DNA of 64,000 bases, taken from positions 62,001 through 126,000 of the forward strand of contig NZ_JARUQR010000005.1 of assembly GCF_029767005.1 (NCBI RefSeq), written 5' to 3'. Positions 9,235 to 17,676 of the stretch are shown piece by piece (the stretch's first letter is position 1; every line of letters starts with the position of its first letter). The notes below the pieces were generated by a model. The model had not been told where the DNA came from. It ran no database searches and saw only the letters and a list, made by a program, of their open reading frames with translations. Source of the DNA: Thiomicrorhabdus sp. ZW0627. Its GTDB lineage: Bacteria > Pseudomonadota > Gammaproteobacteria > Thiomicrospirales > Thiomicrospiraceae. A program made the position numbers and the translations under genes.

Positions 9235-11316
9235 TCAGAGCTTGATGCCGGACATGACCGATTGCAACTGTTTGGCACTGGCGGACATCGCCTCACTCAA
9301 CTGAGCGGATTGATCCGATAGAGCGGCATTTTCCTGTGTAAACTGATCCAACTGGGCAATCGCCTGGTTAACCTGTTCCGTCGCGCTCATTTCCTGATCT
9401 GCTGCGGAACTGATCTGATTGACGATCTTGACCAATTTTTCAATGTTTTCATTAATTTGCTGCAGGGCCTGAGCCGACTCATTGGACAAGCTCTGACCAT
9501 GATTCACCATGGACAGATTCTGCTCAACCAAGTCCTTGATGTCATTGGAAGCCTGCGAAGCACGTAAGGCAAGATTACGCACCTCTCCGGCCACCACGGC
9601 AAACCCACGACCGTGCTCACCGGCTCGCGCCGCTTCCACAGAGGCGTTCAACGCCAAAAGGTTCGTCTGGAAGGAGATGCCGTCAATCAGTTGCACAATG
9701 TCGGCAATTTTTTGGCTGGCCTGATAAATCTCGTTCATCGATTCTTGGGTTTTTATGACCACTTGAGCCCCTTGCTCGACATGGGTTTGCACTTGACCGA
9801 CCAAACTCGATGCACTGCCGGATTCATGTGCGGTATTGCGAATGGTTTCGGTCAATTCTTCCATACTGGCCGCCGTCTCTTCAAGTGAAGCGGCCTGCTG
9901 CTGAGTACGGGAATTCAAATTATGGTTATCTCTTTCCAGAGCCTGAGTGTTGTCAACCACGGTGCGTGTGGTTCCTGCGGTTTGCGAGAGAATCTCGTGC
10001 AGGTTTTCAACCGCCGTATTGATGCCCGATTTCAACGCTTTAAGATCCCCTTGATAATCGCCTTCAATCTGCTTGGTTAAATCTCCCTGAGAGAATGTCG
10101 CCATCACTTGGTTAATTTCAGACATCGCCAGATCAAGAGCGGACACCGAATCATTGACCGCCTCTTTCAAACTTTGCAAGTCGCCAGGTAAGGCTTTATC
10201 AATACGTTGACTGAACTGACCATTGGCCATAAAGAACATCACTCGAGTGACTTCCGCAATCGCACTTTTCAGGTTCAGCATCGCCTCTACGCTGCTCTGG
10301 ACCGTCCGTTGATCTTGTGGATTCAGGCCATCGGACAGCTCATCCAAATGGCGCGAAAGTGAAATATCCACCCCGGCCACACCGACCACCTTGCCATTAT
10401 CAATGATTGGCTTCACGACACTGGTAATCAGGAATTCATCGTCTCCAACCGGATACATATAAGGATCGACCACTTGCGGCTGCTTGGTTTGCAATGGCTT
10501 AAGGTAGAAATCCCCCAGCCCTGGAACTTCGTAATCCACTAAAGGCTCGAGTCCAAGCTGATCACCGGAACGCCCCCAAAAAGGCATAAATCGCCCAGTC
10601 TCATCATGCCAGTCAACGTTCTTGAAGTTTTCATCCTCTGCGTCATAAGCAGCCGGCTCCCAACCGCTCCAACACGCCAGGAAGTTTGGATGTTTTTCCA
10701 GATGGCTTCGAATCAGATTCTGAGCGTTTTCACGGGACGCCCCACTGCGTTGCAACGCCAATAATTCCTCTGCCATACTGGCAACGGTTTGTTGCGCTTC
10801 TTGAATATCCTCGTTCGCCTTACTCAACGTCAACTCACCACCGAAATCGGCGCTCTGAATCGATTTAATGACTTCATCCAGTACCTTAGAGGCCTGCTCG
10901 TTCTTGGATAAAAAGTGCTTGATGCGATCAACCAATGCTTCCGAATAATCGGCTTCCAGAGTCTGCACTGCGGTTGGTTCACCGCTTTCCAAAACATCCA
11001 TCAAACGATCCAGTCCATCGGATTTCACGGCGGGTTCCTGTAAGGCCTGCAAACTCTGTTTCCAGGCCAAAGGCAGTTCCGACTCCGGACGTTTGTTCAC
11101 CTCTTCACCCGGTTGCATCATATTGTGGATGTAACTGCGCTGCTCGGACAATAAATTCTTATACAACAGGCCTGTTGAAAACAGGCCTGCAGCCACCATA
11201 AACGGCAATGCGAGCCACTTATATACTTCCCAGTCCACAGCCCCCATCAAGGCCACCAATAATCCTCCAAACACCAAATTCAACAGAACAATCAGGGTCC
11301 AGGTCAATCGCATCAT
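9235..11316 (-). CDS. Methyl-accepting chemotaxis protein with a Cache-like sensor
   Basis: A 693-residue chemoreceptor. Two hydrophobic segments lie close together at the N-terminus (about 4-26 and 32-52). A long region with a Cache-like motif set follows at about 130-330 ([10 protein letters not shown] ... DPYMYP ... ITSVVKPII ... [11 protein letters not shown]), then HAMP-like helices and the MCP signalling domain with the conserved tip containing [16 protein letters not shown]. It should couple to CheW/CheA. No further membrane segment separates the sensor from the signalling domain, so the sensor is predicted to be cytoplasmic, which is unusual for Cache domains. The start has a good ribosome site (AGGAAG). 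The final residues are not the classical NWETF CheR-docking peptide. The ligand is unknown. Confidence 0.9.
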   Translation of the reverse strand: MMRLTWTLIVLLNLVFGGLLVALMGAVDWEVYKWLALPFMVAAGLFSTGLLYKNLLSEQRSYIHNMMQPGEEVNKRPESELPLAWKQSLQALQEPAVKSDGLDRLMDVLESGEPTAVQTLEADYSEALVDRIKHFLSKNEQASKVLDEVIKSIQSADFGGELTLSKANEDIQEAQQTVASMAEELLALQRSGASRENAQNLIRSHLEKHPNFLACWSGWEPAAYDAEDENFKNVDWHDETGRFMPFWGRSGDQLGLEPLVDYEVPGLGDFYLKPLQTKQPQVVDPYMYPVGDDEFLITSVVKPIIDNGKVVGVAGVDISLSRHLDELSDGLNPQDQRTVQSSVEAMLNLKSAIAEVTRVMFFMANGQFSQRIDKALPGDLQSLKEAVNDSVSALDLAMSEINQVMATFSQGDLTKQIEGDYQGDLKALKSGINTAVENLHEILSQTAGTTRTVVDNTQALERDNHNLNSRTQQQAASLEETAASMEELTETIRNTAHESGSASSLVGQVQTHVEQGAQVVIKTQESMNEIYQASQKIADIVQLIDGISFQTNLLALNASVEAARAGEHGRGFAVVAGEVRNLALRASQASNDIKDLVEQNLSMVNHGQSLSNESAQALQQINENIEKLVKIVNQISSAADQEMSATEQVNQAIAQLDQFTQENAALSDQSAQLSEAMSASAKQLQSVMSGIKL

Positions 11317-11506
11317 TTACTTCCTATAAATTAATTTAAATTCCTGAACAGAAACAAAGCAATCACCATTCTTCTTATCAAATATTATTTAAAATCAAAC
11401 ACATATATACAAGTTAAACAGTATTTAATCTGGCAAACCCTTCGACTGCACCACAATGATACGAACTGTGAAAAACTCAGCAACGATGAGGATAAAATAA
11501 TTGATT

Positions 11507-11522
11507 TGAACAGGCCTGTTCA
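11507..11522. repeat. 16-bp palindrome of the GAACAGGCCTGTTC family
   Basis: A perfect palindrome, TGAACAGGCCTGTTCA, that contains the stop codon of the EamA gene. It is one of about 20 copies of the CAGGCCTG core in this window, and one of only two with the full 14-base GAACAGGCCTGTTC. Confidence 0.6.
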
Positions 11523-12395
11523 TTTTCGGGTGATCAGATAACCACCCAGAAGGATCGGCATGATGCCTAAGAGTTGTGAAAGAGTCGGAATTTGGTTCAG
11601 AACCACATAAGCCAACCCAAGCGTCATCAACGGCGCAAACGCATACAAGGCATTAACTTTAGTGATAGGAAGCAGATGAATCGCTTCCACCCAGAACAGT
11701 TTGCCGACAAAGAAAACCAGAAAACCGGTCAATCCCAACCATAGCCACTGCTGTTGAACAATCGACCAAGCCGGGCTGGGTTCAAATAAGACGGCAAGCA
11801 CATAGATAAACGGTAAGGCTACAACGGAACGAACCAGAAGAACGGTTTCACTGGACACCCTCGAACGAGCTTTCTTTTGATACAAATTGGCAAAAGGCGC
11901 GATCAACGCGGCAATCAATACCAGAATGTCGCCTTTATTGACTGTCCACTCTCCAGGAAACAAAACCAAAAGCGCACCGACGGTCATCAGAACTGCGCCA
12001 AAAGTATGTCTTCCATCCAGACGCTCACCCTGCCGTCCTCCCAGAAACAGGTAGGCGAACAGGATCTGTAAGAACAGGATAATAGCGACATTAGTTGCGG
12101 TGGTGTACTGTAAACCGGTAAAGGTTAGAGCAAACAAAGTCGTAATATACAGGCTGGTCAACGCCAGATCTTTATAAGCGGCCGTTAAACGGATTTCATG
12201 CTGCTTGCGACGATAGAACCACCAGACCCCAAGGAATATCACCGACACCAAAAGACTGTAGAAGTAGGCATGCAGGCCCCCCAAAGCGGCAACGCTGTAA
12301 AAAGCAAAAATGGGAAACCAAGCTTCAATCAAAGTCAGACTCAGGGCAAACAGTTCGCCCTTGCGTTGGTTTTCCAGTTTAAGTTTGGGTTGCAT
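11520..12395 (-). CDS. DMT-superfamily (EamA) permease
   Basis: About 291 residues with roughly ten membrane segments, in the pattern of two EamA repeats. These proteins export or import small metabolites; the substrate cannot be read from the sequence. The ATG at 12395 (MQPKLKLENQRKGELF) is preferred because a ribosome site (AAAGGA) lies about 12 bases before it and the hydrophobic region starts soon after. A longer in-frame start exists at 12497 but would lie deep inside the neighbouring gene. The chosen start overlaps the end of the glycosyltransferase gene by 17 bases, so the two are probably co-transcribed. A palindrome covers its stop codon. Confidence 0.82.
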   Translation of the reverse strand: MQPKLKLENQRKGELFALSLTLIEAWFPIFAFYSVAALGGLHAYFYSLLVSVIFLGVWWFYRRKQHEIRLTAAYKDLALTSLYITTLFALTFTGLQYTTATNVAIILFLQILFAYLFLGGRQGERLDGRHTFGAVLMTVGALLVLFPGEWTVNKGDILVLIAALIAPFANLYQKKARSRVSSETVLLVRSVVALPFIYVLAVLFEPSPAWSIVQQQWLWLGLTGFLVFFVGKLFWVEAIHLLPITKVNALYAFAPLMTLGLAYVVLNQIPTLSQLLGIMPILLGGYLITRK

Positions 12396-13536
12396 CGACA
12401 GAGTGAATCCTTTGGTGAATCTCGATAAAGTGCTTGAAGGATGCAACAATATCATACTGCTCCATATGCGGTCGACATCTTCGTGCCCACTGCTCACGCA
12501 AAGGCTTCTGACTCAAGGCCACTTGCAACGCTTCGACCCAAGCATCCTCGTCACCGGCTTTCAAAATCCGACCGGTTTCATTGTCGATGACCAAAGTCTG
12601 AGGGCCGCCGATATCCGATACCAGACATCCCAAGCCGCTCGCCTGCGCCTCCATCACCACCTGTCCGAGCGTATCGGTAACGGATGGAAACGCAAACAAA
12701 TCGGACGAGGCGTAAACCTTTGAGAGCAACTCGCCTTCCAACGGCCCGAGGAAATAGGCGTGATGCGGACGAAGACGATCGGCCCATTTCCGATAGCGAC
12801 CTTCTCCGACCATCACCAGATCAGCCTTGATACGCGGGTATTTTTCACAAAACCGTTTCCACACGTCCACCAAAAACGGGATGTTCTTTTCGACATTGAT
12901 CCGCCCGACATACAGCACCTTCAAACGATTGTCCGACAGGCCGAAATGACGCCAAACGCCAGTATCCCTGAATTTTGGATGAAACCTTTCCAAGTCAGTA
13001 CCGGGAAATAAGACCGAGGCCCTCTGATAATTGATGCCGATATCGCTCGCCATCACTTCCAAATAGGATTCCGAACGTGAGAAGACGTGGCCGAACGGTT
13101 CATAAAAATTCGCCATCACCTTATCGGTTCGATGCTTTACCCACTGCATTCCCGTCAGGTCGTGCAGATACGCCGGGAAATCTGTATGGTAAGTACCCAC
13201 CAGCGGGTAACCGGCTTTCTCGGCGCAGCGTTTCGCCATCCAACCAAATGGGCCGGGCGTAGAGATATGCACCAGATCCGGTTGCAATTCGCTAAGCTTA
13301 GCGTTGATGGATTTCTTGTGCGGCCAAACCAGATCCAACTCCTGATAAAACGGCATCGGCATTTTAAAGCGGTACGGTAGATTATGAATAAAAGGTTTGT
13401 CCGGTATCGGCTTTGAGGTCGAGGTGAGAATCTGAAGATCAATTCCGGCAGAAAACGCCCGCTCCCCCATATCCCGGATAAAACGGGAGACGCCGTTCAA
13501 ATCACCCAACGTATCGGTAAAAAGACAAATCTTCAT
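12379..13536 (-). CDS. GT4-family glycosyltransferase
   Basis: A 385-residue GT-B-fold glycosyltransferase of family 4. The N-terminus (MKICLFTDTLGDLNGVSRFI) has the acceptor-side motif. The C-terminal donor domain has VLYVGRINVEKNIPFLVDVW and the nucleotide-sugar motif SVTDTLGQVVMEAQASG with its E-x7-E pattern. Relatives transfer mannose or glucose to lipids such as diacylglycerol; the real donor and acceptor are unknown. The ATG at 13536 is chosen because AGAGG lies 10 bases upstream and the Rossmann strand begins there. An upstream in-frame start at 13572 would add 12 atypical residues. The gene overlaps the following EamA permease gene. Confidence 0.87.
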   Translation of the reverse strand: MKICLFTDTLGDLNGVSRFIRDMGERAFSAGIDLQILTSTSKPIPDKPFIHNLPYRFKMPMPFYQELDLVWPHKKSINAKLSELQPDLVHISTPGPFGWMAKRCAEKAGYPLVGTYHTDFPAYLHDLTGMQWVKHRTDKVMANFYEPFGHVFSRSESYLEVMASDIGINYQRASVLFPGTDLERFHPKFRDTGVWRHFGLSDNRLKVLYVGRINVEKNIPFLVDVWKRFCEKYPRIKADLVMVGEGRYRKWADRLRPHHAYFLGPLEGELLSKVYASSDLFAFPSVTDTLGQVVMEAQASGLGCLVSDIGGPQTLVIDNETGRILKAGDEDAWVEALQVALSQKPLREQWARRCRPHMEQYDIVASFKHFIEIHQRIHSVDATQT

Positions 13537-13703
13537 GGCTGCTAACCTCTTCGCCCATCGATAAAAAATCAATCATAATCGTGCAAAGAGCTCGGGGGAT
13601 GACAGCTTGATGAAACCTATGTGACAATTCAAAAATGACCTACTTCATCTCCTGTTAATTCAGCACTTTATAAGATCTACCCGAAAATTATTTTAATCGT
13701 CAC

Positions 13704-13732
13704 TTGAATATATTTGCCTAGCGCCATATAAA
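13704..13732 (+). promoter_or_regulatory. Sigma70 promoter for the DUF6428 gene
   Basis: TTGAAT and TATAAA separated by exactly 17 bases, ending 53 bases before the ATG at 13786. This is the best sigma70-type match in the intergenic stretch. Confidence 0.55.
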
Positions 13733-13785
13733 GAAACCCAACCTCAACTATTCGCTGCAGTATTCATCGAATAAAGGATAAACAT

Positions 13786-14271
13786 ATGAGCATTTCATTC
13801 GAAACATTCAGCAATGCATTAAAGAATAATCCGGACAAAGAACTGAATTTTTACCTGCCGGATTCCGAACGAATTCCCCAACATTTTCACATCACCGATG
13901 TAGGCAGCGTGGTACGAAATTTCATCGATTGCGGCGGTCAGACCCGGACAGAACAATATGTACAGATACAGCTATGGCTAGGCGCAGATACAGACCATCG
14001 CTTAACTACAGACACGGCAGATAAAATCTTGCAACAGAGTCAGCCGGTCTTGAACCTGTTGCCGGATTTAGGTCATAGCGAGGTCATGATTGAATACAAG
14101 CGGGATTTAATTTCACAGTATCCAATAGAATCGATCAAAGAAACCGGGACAGAAATCAACGTATTTCTGGGAAACCTGGACACGCAATGTCTGGCCGCTT
14201 TACGACATGAACAAGACGTAAGAAACCAGAATACAAGCGCCTGTTGCTCCGCTTCTGGATGTTGTTCCTGA
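13786..14271 (+). CDS. DUF6428-family protein with Cys-rich tail
   Basis: A 161-residue soluble protein of unknown function that I match to the DUF6428 family. Members are often found near arsenic-resistance genes, but none are present here. Visible points are an N-terminal LNFYLPDSERIPQHFHITDVG stretch with an acidic-His patch, and a C-terminal tail CCSASGCC that could bind a soft metal or metalloid. It has a clear ribosome site (AAAGGA), its own promoter and a terminator, so it is probably a single-gene unit. A role in metal or arsenic handling is only inferred. Confidence 0.7.
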   Translation: MSISFETFSNALKNNPDKELNFYLPDSERIPQHFHITDVGSVVRNFIDCGGQTRTEQYVQIQLWLGADTDHRLTTDTADKILQQSQPVLNLLPDLGHSEVMIEYKRDLISQYPIESIKETGTEINVFLGNLDTQCLAALRHEQDVRNQNTSACCSASGCCS

Positions 14272-14306
14272 TTTTGTAGCAAAACGATAGAAGTACCCTC
14301 AATAAT

Positions 14307-14328
14307 AACGCCTCCTTCGTGAGGCGTT
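14307..14328 (+). terminator. Hairpin terminator after the DUF6428 gene
   Basis: An 8-base stem (AACGCCTC/GAGGCGTT) with a 6-base loop, 36 bases past the stop. The T tract is short, so efficiency is uncertain. Confidence 0.55.
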
Positions 14329-14439
14329 TACATCCTTCCTGAAATCACTTCATTCCATTTAATTGCCGATACATTTCATGAAAATGGCATTAGAATAGGC
14401 TGAAAAACCCTTTGGCCTGCACAAACGATTGGAACCTTT

Positions 14440-14799
14440 ATGCCGTTTTTGAATGTGATTACGATTCTGTTGGTTTACCAGCTTGTCGGAGAACTGACCG
14501 TCCGCGAATTCGATTGGCCCGTACCCGGACCGGTCATCGGCATGCTGTTGCTTCTAGTCACGCTATTGATCAAACGGCCCATTGCAGAACAACTGGTCAA
14601 ACCGACCGAGATGCTGCTTTCTCATTTCTCCCTATTGTTCATCCCTGCCGGTGTCGGTTTGATGATTCATTTAACCCGGTTGCGCGATGAATGGCTGGCG
14701 ATTACCGTCGCCCTGCTGGTGAGCACGGTTTTAGGACTGCTTGTCACAGCCTGGACCATGATGCTGATGACAAAACTGATGAACAGGAGTTCTAAGTGA
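14440..14799 (+). CDS. lrgA: LrgA/CidA-family holin-like membrane protein
   Basis: A 119-residue inner-membrane protein with four hydrophobic segments. It has the family signature at the second segment (VPGPVIGMLLLL) and FIPAGVGLMIH at the third. LrgA and LrgB form a transporter-like pair implicated in export of pyruvate or other metabolites and in control of autolysis. The stop codon overlaps the GTG start of lrgB by four bases, so translation is likely coupled. Confidence 0.9.
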   Translation: MPFLNVITILLVYQLVGELTVREFDWPVPGPVIGMLLLLVTLLIKRPIAEQLVKPTEMLLSHFSLLFIPAGVGLMIHLTRLRDEWLAITVALLVSTVLGLLVTAWTMMLMTKLMNRSSK

Positions 14800-15515
14800 A
14801 AGACTATTACGAGATTTGGGTTTACCTATCCGCCAGCCCGCTTTTCGGATTGACCCTGACATTGGTCTGTTACCTTATTGCACTCAAGATTTACCGCAAA
14901 GGAGGAGGCAATCCATTATTGACGCCCGTCGCCACGTCGATTGTGATGATCATCCTCGTCCTGACCTTGATGGATATCCCTTACTACTCCTACTTTTCGG
15001 GGGCACAGTTCATCCACTTTCTGTTAGGGCCGGCTACCGTCGCTTTGGCGATACCGCTATTCTTCCAGCTCAAAAAACTCAAAACAGTCTGGCTTCCCAT
15101 GTCGGTCGCTCTGATATGCGGCATTACGGTTGCGGGATTCAGCGCCTACTTCATTGCCCAAGCCCTCGGCGCGAGCCATGAAACCATCCTGTCACTGATT
15201 CCAAAATCGGTCACGGCACCGGTGGCAATGGGGATTTCCGAACAGATCGGCGGCCTACCGACCCTGACAGCGGTGTTTGTGGTCATCACCGGCGTGCTCG
15301 GCGCCATCATGGGAGTGTGGCTGTTCAAGATTTTCAAAATCACCGACGACGACATCAAGGGCGTTGCCATGGGCGTCACCGCCCACGGACTAGGCACAGC
15401 CACCTCTTTGCAGATCAACCAGCAGATGGGCGCATTTGCGGGACTGGCGATGGCGTTGTCCGCCTCGGTATCGGCCTTCATACTGCCTTTCGTGCTGTCA
15501 CTGGTTTCACCTTGA
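14796..15515 (+). CDS. lrgB: LrgB-family membrane protein
   Basis: A 239-residue membrane protein with about seven hydrophobic segments and the family's conserved C-terminal motif GVTAHGLGTATSL. It works with LrgA, encoded just upstream. It starts with GTG inside the overlap GTGA with the lrgA stop, so the pair forms an operon. A 26-bp perfect palindrome begins 10 bases after the stop. Confidence 0.92.
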   Translation: MKDYYEIWVYLSASPLFGLTLTLVCYLIALKIYRKGGGNPLLTPVATSIVMIILVLTLMDIPYYSYFSGAQFIHFLLGPATVALAIPLFFQLKKLKTVWLPMSVALICGITVAGFSAYFIAQALGASHETILSLIPKSVTAPVAMGISEQIGGLPTLTAVFVVITGVLGAIMGVWLFKIFKITDDDIKGVAMGVTAHGLGTATSLQINQQMGAFAGLAMALSASVSAFILPFVLSLVSP

Positions 15516-15524
15516 GTTCAGAAA

Positions 15525-15550
15525 CATTCCGAACAGGCCTGTTCGGAATG
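15525..15550. repeat. 26-bp perfect palindrome with GAACAGGCCTGTTC core
   Basis: Every base pairs across the centre at 15537/15538. Outwards from the core the arms continue CCG and CATT. It lies between lrgB and the small [2Fe-2S] protein gene. It could act as a terminator or protein-binding site and is the longest version of the repeated word in this window. Confidence 0.7.
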
Positions 15551-15622
15551 AAAAAGCCGGACGAAATCGAGTAAAATAGCCGCCCATATTTTCAATCAAA
15601 AACACTTAGGACTTTACGACAA

Positions 15623-15847
15623 ATGTTGGAAGAGGCGCTGGATAAGTTACCGGAAATCCTGAAAAAAAATTTGGATCGAAACCTCTGCGTCTGCAACGAG
15701 GTCAAGAAGATCGATGTGATTAAGGCCATCGTCGACGGTGCCGACACCCGTGAAAAAGTACGAGCCAAAACCTACGCATCCGACGGAAACGGCTGCTGCC
15801 GTTTGCAAGTGGAGGACTTGGTAGAAGCACTGAACGAACAGAAATGA
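15623..15847 (+). CDS. BFD-like [2Fe-2S] protein
   Basis: A 74-residue soluble protein resembling bacterioferritin-associated ferredoxin domains, which carry a [2Fe-2S] cluster. The first ligand pair is CVC (residues 22-24). The second is an adjacent pair, C58-C59 in DGNGCCRLQV, instead of the usual CxxC, so the cluster may be held differently. Relatives pass electrons to bacterioferritin or form parts of reductases. No bacterioferritin gene is close by. It is followed by a strong terminator and is probably expressed alone. Confidence 0.75.
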   Translation: MLEEALDKLPEILKKNLDRNLCVCNEVKKIDVIKAIVDGADTREKVRAKTYASDGNGCCRLQVEDLVEALNEQK

Positions 15848-15862
15848 CTTTCTGAAAATAAA

Positions 15863-15902
15863 AAAGCCGCATGAAAATTGATTCATGCGGCTTTATTTTT
15901 CA
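15863..15902 (+). terminator. Rho-independent terminator, bidirectional
   Basis: A 13-base perfect stem (AAAGCCGCATGAA and its complement) with a 6-base loop and a T-rich tail. It ends the BFD-like gene and, having A-rich flanks on the other side, can also serve the convergent EGKCG gene. Confidence 0.9.
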
Positions 15903-15925
15903 AAGTTCAGTCGCTGATCGAGCAA

Positions 15926-16249
15926 TTACTCGGTACGGCCACCGCACTTTCCTTCTTCATCTTTAACCGGCTTCGGTGCCGGTGCCGCGTTACCGCCACA
16001 CTTTCCTTCTTCGGATTTAGCTACTGGCTTCGGTGCTGGTTCCGGTGGAGCCATGCCCGGCATACCCATACTGGCACCGCACTTACCTTCACCGCAGTTA
16101 CCCTCCGCGGCCGCTGCTACCTGTTCATACCCTTCTTTCAAATGTTTGATGCCGAACGGGTTCTCTGAAGCCAATGCGGAACCGCTCAAAGTGGTCGCCG
16201 TAGCCGCACCTGCCAATTTCAAAAAATCTCTTCTTGTTTGCTTAGACAT
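15926..16249 (-). CDS. Tat-exported EGKCG-repeat protein (HvfA/bufferin-like candidate)
   Basis: A 107-residue protein. A Tat signal opens it (SKQTRRDFLKLAGAA, with a likely cut after SGSALA near residue 27). The mature part is low-complexity, rich in Ala/Pro/Lys, and carries three EGKCG motifs at about 54-58, 81-85 and 99-103 plus one more Cys at 52. EGKCG repeats mark precursors of the HvfA/bufferin type, whose cysteines are turned by DUF692 (MNIO) enzymes into copper-binding oxazolone/thiooxazole groups. No DUF692 or DUF2063 gene is in the window, and those precursors usually have Sec signals. The start at 16249 follows an excellent ribosome site (GGAGGAAG), suggesting high expression. It lies 127 bases downstream of the Cus efflux genes on the same strand, so a role in binding periplasmic copper is likely. 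Modification is inferred. Confidence 0.7.
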   Translation of the reverse strand: MSKQTRRDFLKLAGAATATTLSGSALASENPFGIKHLKEGYEQVAAAAEGNCGEGKCGASMGMPGMAPPEPAPKPVAKSEEGKCGGNAAPAPKPVKDEEGKCGGRTE

Positions 16250-16376
16250 TGTCTTCCTCCAATGGGTTAACATCAACGTTTAAAAACTAATTTATATTTG
16301 AAAATCAAAAGCTTGATTCGACTTCAACCAAACCTATTTAATAAACCCAGTTTATCGAATTTTATTACACCCCCTT

Positions 16377-17675
16377 TCAAGTTTTTTCATTCAAATTTCC
16401 TATCGCCCAATAGAACAGATAGTAGTTTTTCCAAATATCCGCTTTCAGCAAAGGCAGATCCCTTTCCATCCTGTGTAAATGTCGTTGGGCATCCAGCAGA
16501 TCCAACACGTTCCGTCGACCGGTCTTCAAAGCTTGCTCACTGGCTTTGACCGCCTGACGGCTGGACTCCAGCGCAGCCTTTAACGCCTTCAAGCGAATGG
16601 TTCCGGTTTCCAATGCCAACCAGGCGTTGCGCGCCTGAGACTGATAGGACAAAGCGGCTTCGCGTTTCATCGCCTGAATCCGTTGTACTTTCTGACGCTG
16701 TTCCGCCATCGCCGCCTCGGTTCGCCCGCCCAGATACAAAGGAACATTCAGCCTGACACCGCCACGGGCACCTTGCATGTCGTCATAGAAGTGCTTGTCC
16801 GAATCGTTATAGACCAAGGCACCGAATGCCTCTACCTGAAACGAATCCTTATTTTTCTGGTACTCGACCTGCTGCTGTGCAGCCTGACTCTCTTGTTCCA
16901 ATGCCAGCAACACCGGATTATGAGCAACCTGTTCCGACCAGGCCTGTTCGGAATACTCGGCCATCGCCTTTTTGACTCGATGAACCAGTTCCTTCAATTG
17001 GGGTGGCTGCTTTTCCGGAAAGACCAGAGTTCCGAGCAACTTTGAAGACGTCAGACCCAGGGCGGCCGTTAACTTGGCTTCAGTCTGTCGATAATCCTGC
17101 CCCGCTTTCAGCAGTTCGGCATGGTTGTAATCCAGACGGGACTGGATTTCGGTAATGTCGTTCAGATCCTGATAACCGACCTGAAACCGTTGCTTGACCT
17201 GTTTGATGATCGACTCGATCGAACGCTGCTCTTTCTGTAGAAACAGGAAGTCTTCGCGCTGCTGCCAATAAGTGAAATACAACTGCGCGACCTTGAGCAA
17301 CACTTGCTGCTTCTCCGCCTCTGAGCGTAGTTGCTTGCTCTGGTAAGTCGAATCGGCCGACTCGCTCAGATCATCCAATTGCGGTTCGTAAAGCGGATAT
17401 GTGGCGACGAGCTGGTTAGCGGTTCTCGGAAAGTCGTCGTAACGCATCCACGCATAGCTCAACTCACTGTTGAAACGCACTTCCGGTTTCAATAATCCTT
17501 TAGTCTTCTGTAGGGCACTATAAGCCGCTTGTTGATCGGCGTCGGCACGGCTCAGACTTGGGTTATTCTGCAACGCCAACTCGAACAGGTTTGACAAGGC
17601 CGCCGGAGCGGCCGAGACTGGAACGGCAACTGCCATACAAACAGAAACCAAGCCGTTGATTAGGATTCTTTTCAT
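16377..17675 (-). CDS. cusC: CusC/CzcC-type outer-membrane efflux protein
   Basis: A 432-residue TolC-superfamily channel forming the outer-membrane part of a heavy-metal RND pump. The signal peptide (ILINGLVSVCMAVAVPVSA) ends near residue 23, and two OEP repeats with long coiled-coil helices follow. The start at 17675 is chosen because AAGGAG lies 11 bases before it; it overlaps the stop region of the RND gene. There is no obvious lipobox Cys after the signal, unlike several CusC relatives. It is the third gene of the operon cusB-cusA-cusC. The metal is inferred from CusA. Confidence 0.87.
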   Translation of the reverse strand: MKRILINGLVSVCMAVAVPVSAAPAALSNLFELALQNNPSLSRADADQQAAYSALQKTKGLLKPEVRFNSELSYAWMRYDDFPRTANQLVATYPLYEPQLDDLSESADSTYQSKQLRSEAEKQQVLLKVAQLYFTYWQQREDFLFLQKEQRSIESIIKQVKQRFQVGYQDLNDITEIQSRLDYNHAELLKAGQDYRQTEAKLTAALGLTSSKLLGTLVFPEKQPPQLKELVHRVKKAMAEYSEQAWSEQVAHNPVLLALEQESQAAQQQVEYQKNKDSFQVEAFGALVYNDSDKHFYDDMQGARGGVRLNVPLYLGGRTEAAMAEQRQKVQRIQAMKREAALSYQSQARNAWLALETGTIRLKALKAALESSRQAVKASEQALKTGRRNVLDLLDAQRHLHRMERDLPLLKADIWKNYYLFYWAIGNLNEKT

Positions 17676-17676
17676 C

